The notes below the pieces were generated by a model, which was not told where the DNA came from, did not search any database, and was given only the letters and a program-made list of their open reading frames with translations. A stretch of DNA of 42,679 nt, from assembly GCA_944390695.1 (NCBI GenBank), contig CALXQP010000051.1, positions 1 to 42,679 on the forward strand, in the 5' to 3' direction. The position numbers were made by a program, and so were the translations under genes. Positions within the stretch are counted from its first letter, which is position 1. Each line of letters opens with the position of its first letter. Source of the stretch: an uncultured Clostridia bacterium (GTDB taxonomy: Bacteria; Bacillota; Clostridia; TANB77; CAG-508). Shown here one piece after another: positions 15,230 through 23,266 of this stretch.

Positions 15230-16109
15230 ATTTATTGTTCAATTTTTTTATCCAATGTAAAATAATTTCTGTTGGAATTTGCAAATTGCCAAATCCAGTC
15301 CCTATATCCACATCTGGTTTTGAAGAACCATGAAAATCACTTCCACCTGAAATATATAAATTTTTATTTTTACATATTTCTAAAAGCCTATTAGATTGTT
15401 CTTCAGAAAAAGTTGTATAATAACATTCTATTCCATCAATTTTATAGTTGGTTAATATATTTTCTAATATAATTTCAGCATTATCACGATATTCAAAAAT
15501 ATGAGGTATAAAAACTAACCCACCAGATTCTCTTATCAAATCACTTGCTGTACTAAAATCAGGTACTAAATCATCCATTTCAACATAAAGAGGAGTTTTT
15601 GGGTCAGACATATATTGTCTATAAAATACTTTTGATGAATCCCATGCCTCATTTGATATTAATGACTTATTTTCAAGATGTTTAGTAATCTCTTTATGGA
15701 AAAATACAGAAGCAAATGAATTTGAATTATAATTATTAATACAATTCTCATCAAGTAATATTCCATATTTTAAACATTTTTCATATAATCTTTTTATTTC
15801 AATTAAATTTCTTTCTTCTGCTGACATATATGTCTTTTTTACAAGTTGATTCATTTTTTTATAATCTATTCCATATCCTAATATTTCTATAGGGATATTT
15901 AAAATTTTAGTATTAAGCTCTATTCCTGGTATGATTTCCCCAGAATAATATTCTTTTACATTTATTTTTTCTAATTCTTCATAAACAAGAGCTGTATTAT
16001 GATCTGTTATAGAAATATAATCTAAATTTTTTTCTTGGCATTTTTTTAAGACTGTAGTACAATTTTCTGTTCCATCTGAATATGTTGTGTGCATATGTAA
16101 ATCTATCAT
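15213..16109 (-). CDS. PHP-domain phosphoesterase
   Basis: A 298-residue metal-dependent phosphoesterase of the PHP family, the fold used by 3',5'-nucleoside bisphosphate phosphatases and by histidinol phosphatase. Metal ligands are visible: HMHTTYSDG (His5, His7), ITDHN (Asp37, His38), Glu64 in PGIEL, PHIFEY (about 203) and GGSDFHG (about 255-261). A 120-residue insert between the second and third motif matches the RNase AM/YciV-like group in layout, but the substrate cannot be assigned by eye. TAGGAGGAAAA precedes the ATG. The gene is divergent from guaA, with about 130 bases between the start codons. Confidence 0.82.
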   Translation of the reverse strand: MIDLHMHTTYSDGTENCTTVLKKCQEKNLDYISITDHNTALVYEELEKINVKEYYSGEIIPGIELNTKILNIPIEILGYGIDYKKMNQLVKKTYMSAEERNLIEIKRLYEKCLKYGILLDENCINNYNSNSFASVFFHKEITKHLENKSLISNEAWDSSKVFYRQYMSDPKTPLYVEMDDLVPDFSTASDLIRESGGLVFIPHIFEYRDNAEIILENILTNYKIDGIECYYTTFSEEQSNRLLEICKNKNLYISGGSDFHGSSKPDVDIGTGFGNLQIPTEIILHWIKKLNNKFDINF

Positions 16110-16243
16110 ATAATTTTCCTCCTATATTAATCTTCATATATATTATCATGTTTTACTTATAAAAACAACACAAATTTGTTTAAGTCTTTACTTTTCTAAA
16201 ATAATATGATAGCATGTTGAATATAAAGTTTTTAGGAGGATTT

Positions 16244-17782
16244 ATGGAATCAAAAGAATTAATTTTAATTTTAGATTTTGGAGGGCAATATAATCAGTTA
16301 ATTGCCAGAAGAGTAAGAGAATGTCATGTTTATTCAGAAGTAGTACCATTTAATATATCAATAGAAAAAATCAAAGAAAAAAATCCAAAAGGAATTATTT
16401 TCACAGGAGGTCCATCAAGTGTATATGGAGAAAATGCTCCAAAATGTGATAAACAAATATTTGAATTAGGAATACCAATACTTGGCATTTGTTATGGAAT
16501 GCAATTAATGGCACATGAATTAGGAGGAAATGTAATAAGTGCAAATACACGAGAATATGGAGAAACAAATGTGAATATAGATAATACTTCTTCTTTATTT
16601 CAAGAATTTGAAAATACAAATATATTTTTAATGAGCCATACAGATTATGTTAAAGAACTTCCTATTGGTTTTAAAAAAATAGCTTATACACAATCTTGTC
16701 CTAATGCAGCAATGGAAAATAGAGAAAAAAATTTCTATGGAATACAATTTCATCCAGAAGTAAATAATTCTGTTAATGGAACACAAGTTATAAAAAACTT
16801 TTTATTTAATATCTGCAAATGTTCAGGAGATTGGGTTATGTCATCATTTGTAGAAGATTCTATTAAAACTTTAAAAGAAAAGATTGGTAATAAAAAGGTA
16901 TTATGTGCTTTATCTGGAGGTGTTGATTCTTCTGTAGCAGCTGTTCTTTTAAGTAAAGCAATTGGAAAAAATTTAACTTGTATTTTTGTTGATCATGGCT
17001 TACTTAGAAAAAACGAAGGTGATGAAGTTGAAAAAATCTTTACAGAAAATTATGACCTAAATTTTATAAGAGTTAATGCTAAAGATAGATTTTTAACTAA
17101 ACTTGCTAATATTACTGATCCTGAAAGAAAAAGAAAAATCATTGGAGAAGAATTTATAAGAGTTTTTGAAGCTGAAGCAAAAAAATTAGGAACTGTCGAC
17201 TTTTTAGTTCAAGGTACAATTTATCCAGATGTTATAGAAAGTGGGCTTGGAAAAAGTGCTGTTATAAAAAGTCATCACAATGTCGGAGGTCTACCTGATT
17301 ACGTAGATTTTAAAGAAATTATTGAACCACTAAGAAATCTTTTTAAAGATGAAGTTCGCAAAACTGGCTTAGAACTTGGAATTCCAGAAAATCTAGTTTT
17401 CAGACAACCATTTCCCGGACCAGGTTTAGCAATACGTATTATTGGAGATATTACAGATGAAAAGCTTTCTATTTTAAAAGATGCAGATAGCATTTTTAGA
17501 GAAGAAATTGCAAATTCAGGATTACACAAAAACATAAATCAATATTTTGCTGTTCTTACAAATTTAAAATCTGTAGGAGTTATGGGTGATGAAAGAACAT
17601 ATGATTATACAATTGCACTAAGAGCTGTTGAAACAACTGATTTTATGACAGGTGTTTGGAGCAAAATTCCTTATGATGTATTAGAAAAAGTTTCTAGTAG
17701 AATTGTTAATGAAGTTAAACATGTTAATAGAGTAGTATATGATATTACTTCAAAACCACCAGCAACAATTGAATGGGAATAA
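16244..17782 (+). CDS. guaA: GMP synthase (glutamine-hydrolysing)
   Basis: Converts XMP to GMP using glutamine and ATP, the last step of guanine nucleotide synthesis. The 512-residue protein has a class I amidotransferase domain ([17 protein letters not shown]; nucleophile Cys83 in GICYGMQ; His170 and Glu172 in FHPEV), an ATP pyrophosphatase loop SGGVDSS at 224-230, and a C-terminal dimerisation domain ending [17 protein letters not shown]. The ATG at 16244 is preceded by AGGAGG with short spacing (4 bases); an upstream in-frame ATG at 16214 has no ribosome site. It is the only long plus-strand gene here and ends in a strong terminator. I see no purine riboswitch in the 134-base leader and no strong -35. 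Confidence 0.96.
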   Translation: MESKELILILDFGGQYNQLIARRVRECHVYSEVVPFNISIEKIKEKNPKGIIFTGGPSSVYGENAPKCDKQIFELGIPILGICYGMQLMAHELGGNVISANTREYGETNVNIDNTSSLFQEFENTNIFLMSHTDYVKELPIGFKKIAYTQSCPNAAMENREKNFYGIQFHPEVNNSVNGTQVIKNFLFNICKCSGDWVMSSFVEDSIKTLKEKIGNKKVLCALSGGVDSSVAAVLLSKAIGKNLTCIFVDHGLLRKNEGDEVEKIFTENYDLNFIRVNAKDRFLTKLANITDPERKRKIIGEEFIRVFEAEAKKLGTVDFLVQGTIYPDVIESGLGKSAVIKSHHNVGGLPDYVDFKEIIEPLRNLFKDEVRKTGLELGIPENLVFRQPFPGPGLAIRIIGDITDEKLSILKDADSIFREEIANSGLHKNINQYFAVLTNLKSVGVMGDERTYDYTIALRAVETTDFMTGVWSKIPYDVLEKVSSRIVNEVKHVNRVVYDITSKPPATIEWE

Positions 17783-17828
17783 TAATTATCCCCCATATAA
17801 CTGAGGGATTACTTTGAAATTATTTATT

Positions 17829-17863
17829 AAGCTGATTCAAATTTATGAATCAGCTTTGTTTTT
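17829..17863 (+). terminator. Intrinsic terminator of guaA
   Basis: AAGCTGATTC (17829-17838), an 8-base loop, GAATCAGCTT (17847-17856), then TGTTTTTT. A perfect 10-bp stem. It also separates guaA from the convergent Pro-rich gene. Confidence 0.85.
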
Positions 17864-18516
17864 TATCTTGGCCTCATTGGAGGTCTCATAGGTGGTCTCA
17901 TAGGTGGACGAGGAGGCCTTACTGGTGGTCTAAATGGTGGCCTTCCAGGAAATCCAGGTCTTCCTAATAATTCTCTCAATAGCAAAATTCTAATCAAATC
18001 ATTTAACATAGGATTTCTAATTCTTTGTCTATTCTCACTTCTATTCATTGTTTCACTTTTTAAATCTAATTTATCTGGACTAGATTTTACGTTATTTACT
18101 GAATTAGATGTTCTTACATCTTTATCTTCTGAACTACGCATTTCTGTAATATTATTATCTTCTATTGCAAAATATACTTCATCAACTAAATTATCAACCA
18201 TTTCTCTTGTTACTGGTCCAGTAATTTTCATACATGCATTTTGAACCACAGGATATACAATCCTATAAATTTCAGGATAGCATTTTTCTAATTCTTCATT
18301 TTCCATATTTGAAAAACTTGACATATTTGATGGACTTGGCATATTTGTCATGTTTGAATAATCGAAAATATTAGAAAAATCTTGCATACTTGAAGCTGGA
18401 ATATAGTTATCATAATTATCATAACTATCATAATTCATTTCATATGTATTTCTATAATTCATGGGCTCATATCCTAATACACTTCTCATATATTCTTCAT
18501 ATATTGAGTCATTCAT
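17863..18516 (-). CDS. Hypothetical protein with Tyr/Asn/Met-rich head and Pro/Arg-rich repeat tail
   Basis: A 217-residue protein of unknown function. The head (1-70) is rich in Tyr, Asn, Met and Ser. A conserved-looking core is at about 75-120 (CYPEIYRIVYPVVQNAC, then VDEVYFAI). A charged linker follows, and the last 40 residues carry Arg-Pro-Pro repeats (RPPMRPPMRPPMRPR). Low-complexity Tyr- and Pro-rich sequence of this kind is common in clostridial spore-coat and exosporium proteins, so a spore-surface role is a fair guess but not shown. AAAGGA lies 10 bases before the ATG. A CATATAAT element upstream resembles a SigE-type -10, without a clear -35. Confidence 0.6.
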   Translation of the reverse strand: MNDSIYEEYMRSVLGYEPMNYRNTYEMNYDSYDNYDNYIPASSMQDFSNIFDYSNMTNMPSPSNMSSFSNMENEELEKCYPEIYRIVYPVVQNACMKITGPVTREMVDNLVDEVYFAIEDNNITEMRSSEDKDVRTSNSVNNVKSSPDKLDLKSETMNRSENRQRIRNPMLNDLIRILLLRELLGRPGFPGRPPFRPPVRPPRPPMRPPMRPPMRPR

Positions 18517-18589
18517 TTTATCACATTCCTTTCTTTCAAATTTTAATACTACATTATATGAAATTTTCTATATTTTGCCACAAAAGTGA

Positions 18590-18762
18590 AAAAAGAGAAC
18601 CGGCACCAAATTGACAAAGCAGCCCAAATTGGCCAGCCAAGCGGTTCCGAGCGAAAAAGGCAAAAAGAGAACCGGCACCAAATTGACAAAACGCCCCAAA
18701 CCAGCTAGTCAAGCGGTCTAGGGCGAAAAAAGCAAAAAGAGAACCGGCACCAAATTAACAAA
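18590..18762 (+). repeat. Dispersed repeat array, three cores (copies 2-4)
   Basis: Cores at 18590-18618, 18662-18690 and 18734-18762, each AAAAAGAGAACCGGCACC followed by AAATTRACAAA. They alternate with two spacers of 43 bases. The spacers are related to each other (shared AGCGG and GCGAAAAA segments, CCAGC-type centres), so the period is 72 bases. The third core overlaps the end of murD and contains its TAA stop codon. The array fills most of the 238-base gap between murD and the Pro-rich gene. Confidence 0.9.
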
Positions 18763-20167
18763 AATTATTAACTTCTTCTTTAAATTTATCTCCTCTATCA
18801 TACATATCTTTAAACATATCAAAACTTGTGCTTGCAGGTGAAAACAATACAATTTGACCTGGTTTTGCAATCCTTTTTGCTAAATCTAAACTTTGTTTAA
18901 AACTATCACACATATGAATATCAAGTTCTTTATTTTGTTTTTCTAATTCTGTTTTAACAGCATCATAAATTTTAGTAGCAGTTTGACCAATTAAAATAAG
19001 ACTTTTAACTTTATCAACAATAGGCTTTCCAATAGGTGTATAATCTAAATTCTTGTCTGCCCCTCCTGCAATTAAAATAATTTCTTTATCAGTATTATCA
19101 AAAGCATTTAATGCTGAAATTCCTCTTGTTGGACTTGTACTTGCAGAATCATTATACCATTCTACACCATTGATTGTACGTACTAATTCTAATCTATGTG
19201 GAACACCAGCAAAATTTTTTATTATTTCTATTGCCTTATCTGTATCTACAAAGCTTTTGGTTAAAGCTAGAGCTGCACATATGTTTTGGAAATTATGTGC
19301 ACCTTTTAATTTTAAATCTTTTACAGAAATTATGTGTTTTCTTATTCCATCATTACATTCTTTTATTATTCCATTATCCACAATAAATCCATTTTCTAAT
19401 TTTTGTTTATCACTAAATAATATTACTTTTCCATTAGCTTCAAATTTGCAATTTGATGTAATCTCATTATCGGCATTTAACACAAGAATACCATTTTCGT
19501 TTTGATATTTGAAAATCGTTTTTTTAGCATCTATATATTCTTGATAATCTTTATGTATATTTAAATGATTTGGCGTTATATTTGTTATAGCTGCAATATT
19601 TGGGCTAACTTTCATTTCCATTAATTGAAAACTACTTAATTCTAATACAATTATATCTTCTGGCTTAATCTCATTTAATTTTGTAAATAGAGGTATTCCT
19701 ATATTTCCTCCAAGATGTGTTGTATATCCTGCATTTTTTAATATTTCATATGTTAAAGTAGTAGTTGTTGTTTTTCCATCACTTCCTGTTATTCCAATAA
19801 CTTTACATGGAGCCATTTTAATTAATTGCTCTATTTCTGTTGTTATAATTGCACCTCTTTCTTTTTCTGCAACTAATTCCGGCTTTGTTGGCATACAACT
19901 CGGAGATCTAAATATTAGTTCAAATCCCTTTAAATTTGATAAACTATTTTTTCCAAAAAAATAATTGAACTTATATTCTTTTATTTTATTAATAATATTA
20001 TGTTCAAATTTTTCTTCTTCTCTATCATCAAATACAGTTACAGTAGCTTGGTTTTTATGCAAATATTCAATAAGTGGCATATTACTAACCCCAAGCCCAA
20101 TTACAGCAACTTTTTTGTTTTTTAAGCTTTTATTAAATTCTTCTAATTTTTTATTTTTAAATTCCAT
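18755..20167 (-). CDS. murD: UDP-N-acetylmuramoylalanine--D-glutamate ligase
   Basis: Adds D-glutamate to UDP-MurNAc-L-Ala in peptidoglycan precursor synthesis, using ATP in the cytosol. The 470-residue protein has an N-terminal UDP-binding fold (AVIGLGVSN at 21-29), the ATP loop GITGSDGKTTTT (126-136), the Mur ligase helix around NITPNHLNIH, and C-terminal motifs HRLELVR and YNDSASTSPT. GGAG precedes the ATG. The start overlaps the end of the upstream kinase gene by 11 bases, so the two are coupled. The stop codon falls inside a dispersed repeat core, which supplies the final TAA. Confidence 0.95.
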   Translation of the reverse strand: MEFKNKKLEEFNKSLKNKKVAVIGLGVSNMPLIEYLHKNQATVTVFDDREEEKFEHNIINKIKEYKFNYFFGKNSLSNLKGFELIFRSPSCMPTKPELVAEKERGAIITTEIEQLIKMAPCKVIGITGSDGKTTTTTLTYEILKNAGYTTHLGGNIGIPLFTKLNEIKPEDIIVLELSSFQLMEMKVSPNIAAITNITPNHLNIHKDYQEYIDAKKTIFKYQNENGILVLNADNEITSNCKFEANGKVILFSDKQKLENGFIVDNGIIKECNDGIRKHIISVKDLKLKGAHNFQNICAALALTKSFVDTDKAIEIIKNFAGVPHRLELVRTINGVEWYNDSASTSPTRGISALNAFDNTDKEIILIAGGADKNLDYTPIGKPIVDKVKSLILIGQTATKIYDAVKTELEKQNKELDIHMCDSFKQSLDLAKRIAKPGQIVLFSPASTSFDMFKDMYDRGDKFKEEVNNFC

Positions 20168-20843
20168 TTGTTATAGTCTCCTTCATATTTTCTAATACCA
20201 TTTGGGTAGCTTCTTTTACATTTCTGCAATCTGTCACATCTATAATTTTTGTTTGTTCATATTTTTTATAATAACCTGATTGTTCTTGTAATCTATCTCT
20301 TTCCTCAATCATTTTTCTTATCTGCTCTTTTGGTATTTCTTTATTATATTGCATATATTTTCGATTTGTTCTTTCTTCTATTTTTGCATCTATAAAAAAA
20401 TGATATGTAACATCTGGGTACATTTTAACTATATCTCTTGAAGATAATATAATATTATATTCTTTTCTAAAACTATCAATTAAATTTTTTCCGAAAATGT
20501 ATAGTTTTTCATTATTTGCTATATTACTTACTTGTGACACTGCTATTGATGCTCTCTCTGACTGTAAATCTTTTTCTTCAACCTTTTTCCCATTCATATA
20601 AATTACAGTCTCTCTATTTTCTAATTTTATCTCTATTCCTAATTTTTTCATAATTTCAAAAGCATCCAAACTTTGAACATTTTTTATTTTATTTTTAGTT
20701 TGCATCATTCCATATACTATTGCTCTATAAATATTACCACCATGTAATATGATCGAATTTTCTATTGATTTTAATAATTCCCTTGCAATTGATGTTTTAC
20801 CTGCTCCTACTGTTCCTTCTATTCCTATTACTATATTTTCCAT
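20157..20843 (-). CDS. Cytidylate-kinase-like P-loop kinase, divergent
   Basis: A 228-residue kinase related to (d)CMP kinase. It has a P-loop GTVGAGKTS at residues 10-18 (GPAGAGKST in ordinary Cmk), LSSRDIVKMYPDVTYHFFID (about 130-150, matching the Cmk GRDIG...FPDA region) and a C-terminal helix lid. The sequence is divergent enough that a second, standard cmk may exist elsewhere. The start at 20843 has ATGAGGAAAAT upstream. A longer in-frame ORF from 20912 reads through a dispersed repeat core and is rejected. It has its own promoter and overlaps murD by 11 bases. Confidence 0.75.
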   Translation of the reverse strand: MENIVIGIEGTVGAGKTSIARELLKSIENSIILHGGNIYRAIVYGMMQTKNKIKNVQSLDAFEIMKKLGIEIKLENRETVIYMNGKKVEEKDLQSERASIAVSQVSNIANNEKLYIFGKNLIDSFRKEYNIILSSRDIVKMYPDVTYHFFIDAKIEERTNRKYMQYNKEIPKEQIRKMIEERDRLQEQSGYYKKYEQTKIIDVTDCRNVKEATQMVLENMKETITNGI

Positions 20844-20880
20844 ATTTTCCTCATTTCTTATAATTTTATTTATTAATGTC

Positions 20881-20906
20881 AAAAAGAGAACCGGCACCAA
20901 ATTAAC
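20881..20906 (+). repeat. Dispersed repeat core, copy 5 (single)
   Basis: AAAAAGAGAACCGGCACC followed by AAATTAAC. It lies in the 5' leader of the Cmk-like gene, about 10 bases downstream of that gene's -10 element, so transcripts should begin almost at the edge of the repeat. Confidence 0.85.
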
Positions 20907-20916
20907 GCTCATTTGT

Positions 20917-20945
20917 ATTTTATCACATTATATTATTATATTCAA
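20917..20945 (-). promoter_or_regulatory. Promoter of the Cmk-like gene and murD
   Basis: Minus-strand TTGAAT (20940-20945), 17 bases, TAAAAT (20917-20922). The predicted start is near 20910, at the edge of a dispersed repeat core. Confidence 0.6.
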
Positions 20946-21032
20946 TCATTTCGGTCATTTTGAAAATTTAATGTATATTATTTTTATATGAGGGCAAAAT
21001 ATTATTGTAAATTGAAATGGAGGTGTTCTTCT

Positions 21033-21122
21033 ATGTCAGAAAAAAATAATAAACAAAATAAAAATAATAATAATAAAAACAATAGTAACAATAACAATAA
21101 TCAAAACAACAATAATAAATAG
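21033..21122 (+). CDS. Very small Asn/Lys-rich protein, 29 residues
   Basis: A plus-strand ORF with a strong ribosome site (GGAGGTG, 8 bases before ATG). It begins MSEKNNKQNK and is then almost only Asn with Lys, Gln and one Ser, ending in TAG. I do not recognise a family. Tiny Asn-rich hydrophilic peptides occur among small spore proteins, but no diagnostic motif is present. The strong ribosome site and a following terminator hairpin argue that it is expressed; the low complexity argues for caution. Confidence 0.5.
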   Translation: MSEKNNKQNKNNNNKNNSNNNNNQNNNNK

Positions 21123-21148
21123 TAATCTGATATAATGTTTATACTATT

Positions 21149-21193
21149 CAAAAAAGGAGCGCTTCCAAATAGGAAACGTTCCCTTTCTTTTTA
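21149..21193. terminator. Bidirectional terminator between the small Asn-rich ORF and clpX
   Basis: GGAGCGCTTCC (21156-21166), loop AAATA, GGAAACGTTCC (21172-21182), with one G-T pair and one mismatch. Minus-strand transcripts end in TTTTTT (clpX); plus-strand ones in CTTTCTTTTT (small ORF). Confidence 0.85.
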
Positions 21194-21198
21194 TTATA

Positions 21199-22524
21199 TT
21201 ATGCTGTTTCTTTTTGTTCTACAGCAACTCTTGGACTTTTGATTTTCTTAACTTTATCAGGATTTTCTATAATTTTAGGTCCTGAATTATTTAATACAGT
21301 ATCTCTAGTAATAATACATTTTTCGATTTTCTCATTAGAAGGAATATCAAACATTATATCTCTCATAATTTCTTCTATTATAGAACGTAGACCTCTTGCA
21401 CCTGTTTTTCTTTCAATTGCCTTATCAACAATAGTTTCAAGAGCTTCTTGGTCAAATTCTAATATTACATCATCCATTTCCAAAAGCTTTTTATATTGTT
21501 TTACTAATGCATTTTTTGGCTCTGTAGTAATTTTTATAAGAGCTTCTCTATTTAATTCTTTAAGTGTTGCTATTATTGGTAATCTTCCTATAAATTCTGG
21601 TATCATACCAAATTTTAATAAATCTTGTGGAAGAATTTGTTCAAACACTTTATATCTGTCAATATCTTTTTTACTTTGGATATCTGCACCAAAGCCCATA
21701 GACTTTTTACCAATTCTATCTCTAATAATATTTTCTAGTCCTTCAAAAGCACCACCACAAATAAATAAGATATTTGATGTATCAATTTGTAATAACTCTT
21801 GTTGAGGATGTTTTCTTCCTCCTTGTGGTGGAACTGATGCAATTGTTCCTTCAACAATCTTTAATAATGCTTGTTGAACACCCTCGCCACTTACATCTCT
21901 TGTAATTGATGGATTTTCTGACTTTCTTGTTATTTTGTCAATTTCATCAATATAAATTATTCCTTTTTCAGCTTTTTCGATATCTCCATCAGCAGCTTGA
22001 ATTAATTTTAAAAGTATATTTTCTACATCTTCTCCAACATAGCCTGCTTCTGTAAGTGTTGTTGCATCTGCTATGGCAAATGGTACATTTAAAATTTTTG
22101 CTAATGTACTTGCAAGTAAAGTTTTTCCACATCCTGTTGGCCCTAATAATAAAATATTACTTTTTTGAATTTCTACATCATCATCATTTTCCTCATGTTT
22201 TGCTTCCATTTCTTCCTCATTTGCTATTCTTTTATAATGATTATATACTGCAACTGATAATGTTTTTTTAGCTTCATCTTGACCAATTACATACTGGTCA
22301 AGTATTTCTTTTATTTCTTTAGGACTTGGAATTTTATCTAAACCAGCTAATGTATATGTGTCTTCATCTTCTTCATAAAATTCATTTTCAATTATTTCAT
22401 TACACAATCCTATACATTCATTACATATATATACCCCTGGACCTGCTACTATTTTTTTTACACTTTCTTGTGTTTTACCACAAAAAGAACATTTAACACT
22501 TTTTGGTGTATCATTTTTAGCCAT
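21199..22524 (-). CDS. clpX: ATP-dependent Clp protease ATP-binding subunit ClpX
   Basis: AAA+ unfoldase that feeds tagged proteins into ClpP. The 441-residue protein has an N-terminal four-cysteine zinc domain (Cys12, Cys15, Cys34, Cys37), Walker A GPTGCGKT (128-135), Walker [11 protein letters not shown], the pore loop GYVGEDV, and a C-terminal small domain ([11 protein letters not shown]) with the IGF-type ClpP-contact loop region. AAAAGGAG precedes the ATG. It lies 26 bases after clpP and ends at a strong terminator, giving the operon tig-clpP-clpX. Confidence 0.97.
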   Translation of the reverse strand: MAKNDTPKSVKCSFCGKTQESVKKIVAGPGVYICNECIGLCNEIIENEFYEEDEDTYTLAGLDKIPSPKEIKEILDQYVIGQDEAKKTLSVAVYNHYKRIANEEEMEAKHEENDDDVEIQKSNILLLGPTGCGKTLLASTLAKILNVPFAIADATTLTEAGYVGEDVENILLKLIQAADGDIEKAEKGIIYIDEIDKITRKSENPSITRDVSGEGVQQALLKIVEGTIASVPPQGGRKHPQQELLQIDTSNILFICGGAFEGLENIIRDRIGKKSMGFGADIQSKKDIDRYKVFEQILPQDLLKFGMIPEFIGRLPIIATLKELNREALIKITTEPKNALVKQYKKLLEMDDVILEFDQEALETIVDKAIERKTGARGLRSIIEEIMRDIMFDIPSNEKIEKCIITRDTVLNNSGPKIIENPDKVKKIKSPRVAVEQKETA

Positions 22525-22550
22525 TTATTTTTCTCCTTTTTTATAAATTT

Positions 22551-23156
22551 TTAATTTCTTTTGTCCATAATTCCATCAATAAGACCATATTCTAGAGCTT
22601 GCTCAGCAGTCATATAATTATCTCTTTCTGTATCTTTTTCAATTTGTTCAAGAGATTTACCTGTTCTTTCACTTAAAAATTTATTTAATTTTTCTCTTGT
22701 ACGAACTAAATGATCTGCATGTATTTTTACTTCTGTTGCTTGGCCTGATATTCCGCCACCACCAATTAATGGTTGATGTATAAGTATTTCTGAATTAGGC
22801 ATTGCAAATCTTTTTCCTTTTTCTCCTGCTGATAATAATAAAGCTCCCATACTTGCTGCTAAACCTACACAATATGTAGATACTGGACATTTAATATAAT
22901 TCATTGTATCTACAATTGCCATTCCATCTGTTATTGAACCTCCTGGAGAATTTATATAAAAATATATTTCTTTATCTGGATCTTCTGACTCTAAAAATAA
23001 CATTTGTGCTATTACTAAACTTGATGTTGTTGGATTTACATCTTCTCCCAAAAATATTATTCTATCTTTTAAAAGTCTTGAAAATATATCATAAGACCTT
23101 TCTCCTTTACTAGTTTGTTCAATTACATATGGTACTAAACTTGATTTTTCTAACAT
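22551..23156 (-). CDS. clpP: ATP-dependent Clp protease proteolytic subunit
   Basis: Serine peptidase that forms the tetradecameric chamber served by ClpX. 201 residues, normal length. Catalytic residues are Ser102 ([11 protein letters not shown]), His127 (LIHQPL) and Asp175 ([10 protein letters not shown]). It begins [28 protein letters not shown], typical of the family. GAGGAGG lies 8 bases before the ATG. Confidence 0.97.
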   Translation of the reverse strand: MLEKSSLVPYVIEQTSKGERSYDIFSRLLKDRIIFLGEDVNPTTSSLVIAQMLFLESEDPDKEIYFYINSPGGSITDGMAIVDTMNYIKCPVSTYCVGLAASMGALLLSAGEKGKRFAMPNSEILIHQPLIGGGGISGQATEVKIHADHLVRTREKLNKFLSERTGKSLEQIEKDTERDNYMTAEQALEYGLIDGIMDKRN

Positions 23157-23220
23157 TTTTATTCCTCCTCATATTTTGATATTAATATCAATTTCTTATC
23201 TTTTGCCATTTAAAGGCGAA

Positions 23221-23265
23221 AAGTTAGGTAAAGATTTAATCAAAACTCCCCCCTAACTTTTTTTA
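23221..23265 (+). terminator. Hairpin between tig and clpP with a T-run on the antisense side
   Basis: AAGTTAGG (23221-23228) pairs with CCTAACTT (23253-23260) around a 24-base loop. The T7 run is on the plus strand, opposite to the genes. On the operon strand only TTTTCG follows, so read-through into clpP is expected. It may block antisense transcripts. Confidence 0.45.
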
Positions 23266-23266
23266 A

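Noticed and set aside
18590..18762. CRISPR array
   Set aside because: Repeats and spacers have CRISPR-like lengths, but the spacers are variants of one sequence, there are only 1-3 repeats per site, copies are scattered in both orientations and no cas genes are present.
20844..20912. Longer Cmk-like protein starting at 20912
   Set aside because: The extra 23 residues are encoded by the dispersed repeat core; the ribosome site points to 20843.
21239..21805. Plus-strand ORF of 188 codons opposite clpX
   Set aside because: It is the antisense shadow of a highly conserved gene, with no ribosome site and hydrophobic low-quality sequence.
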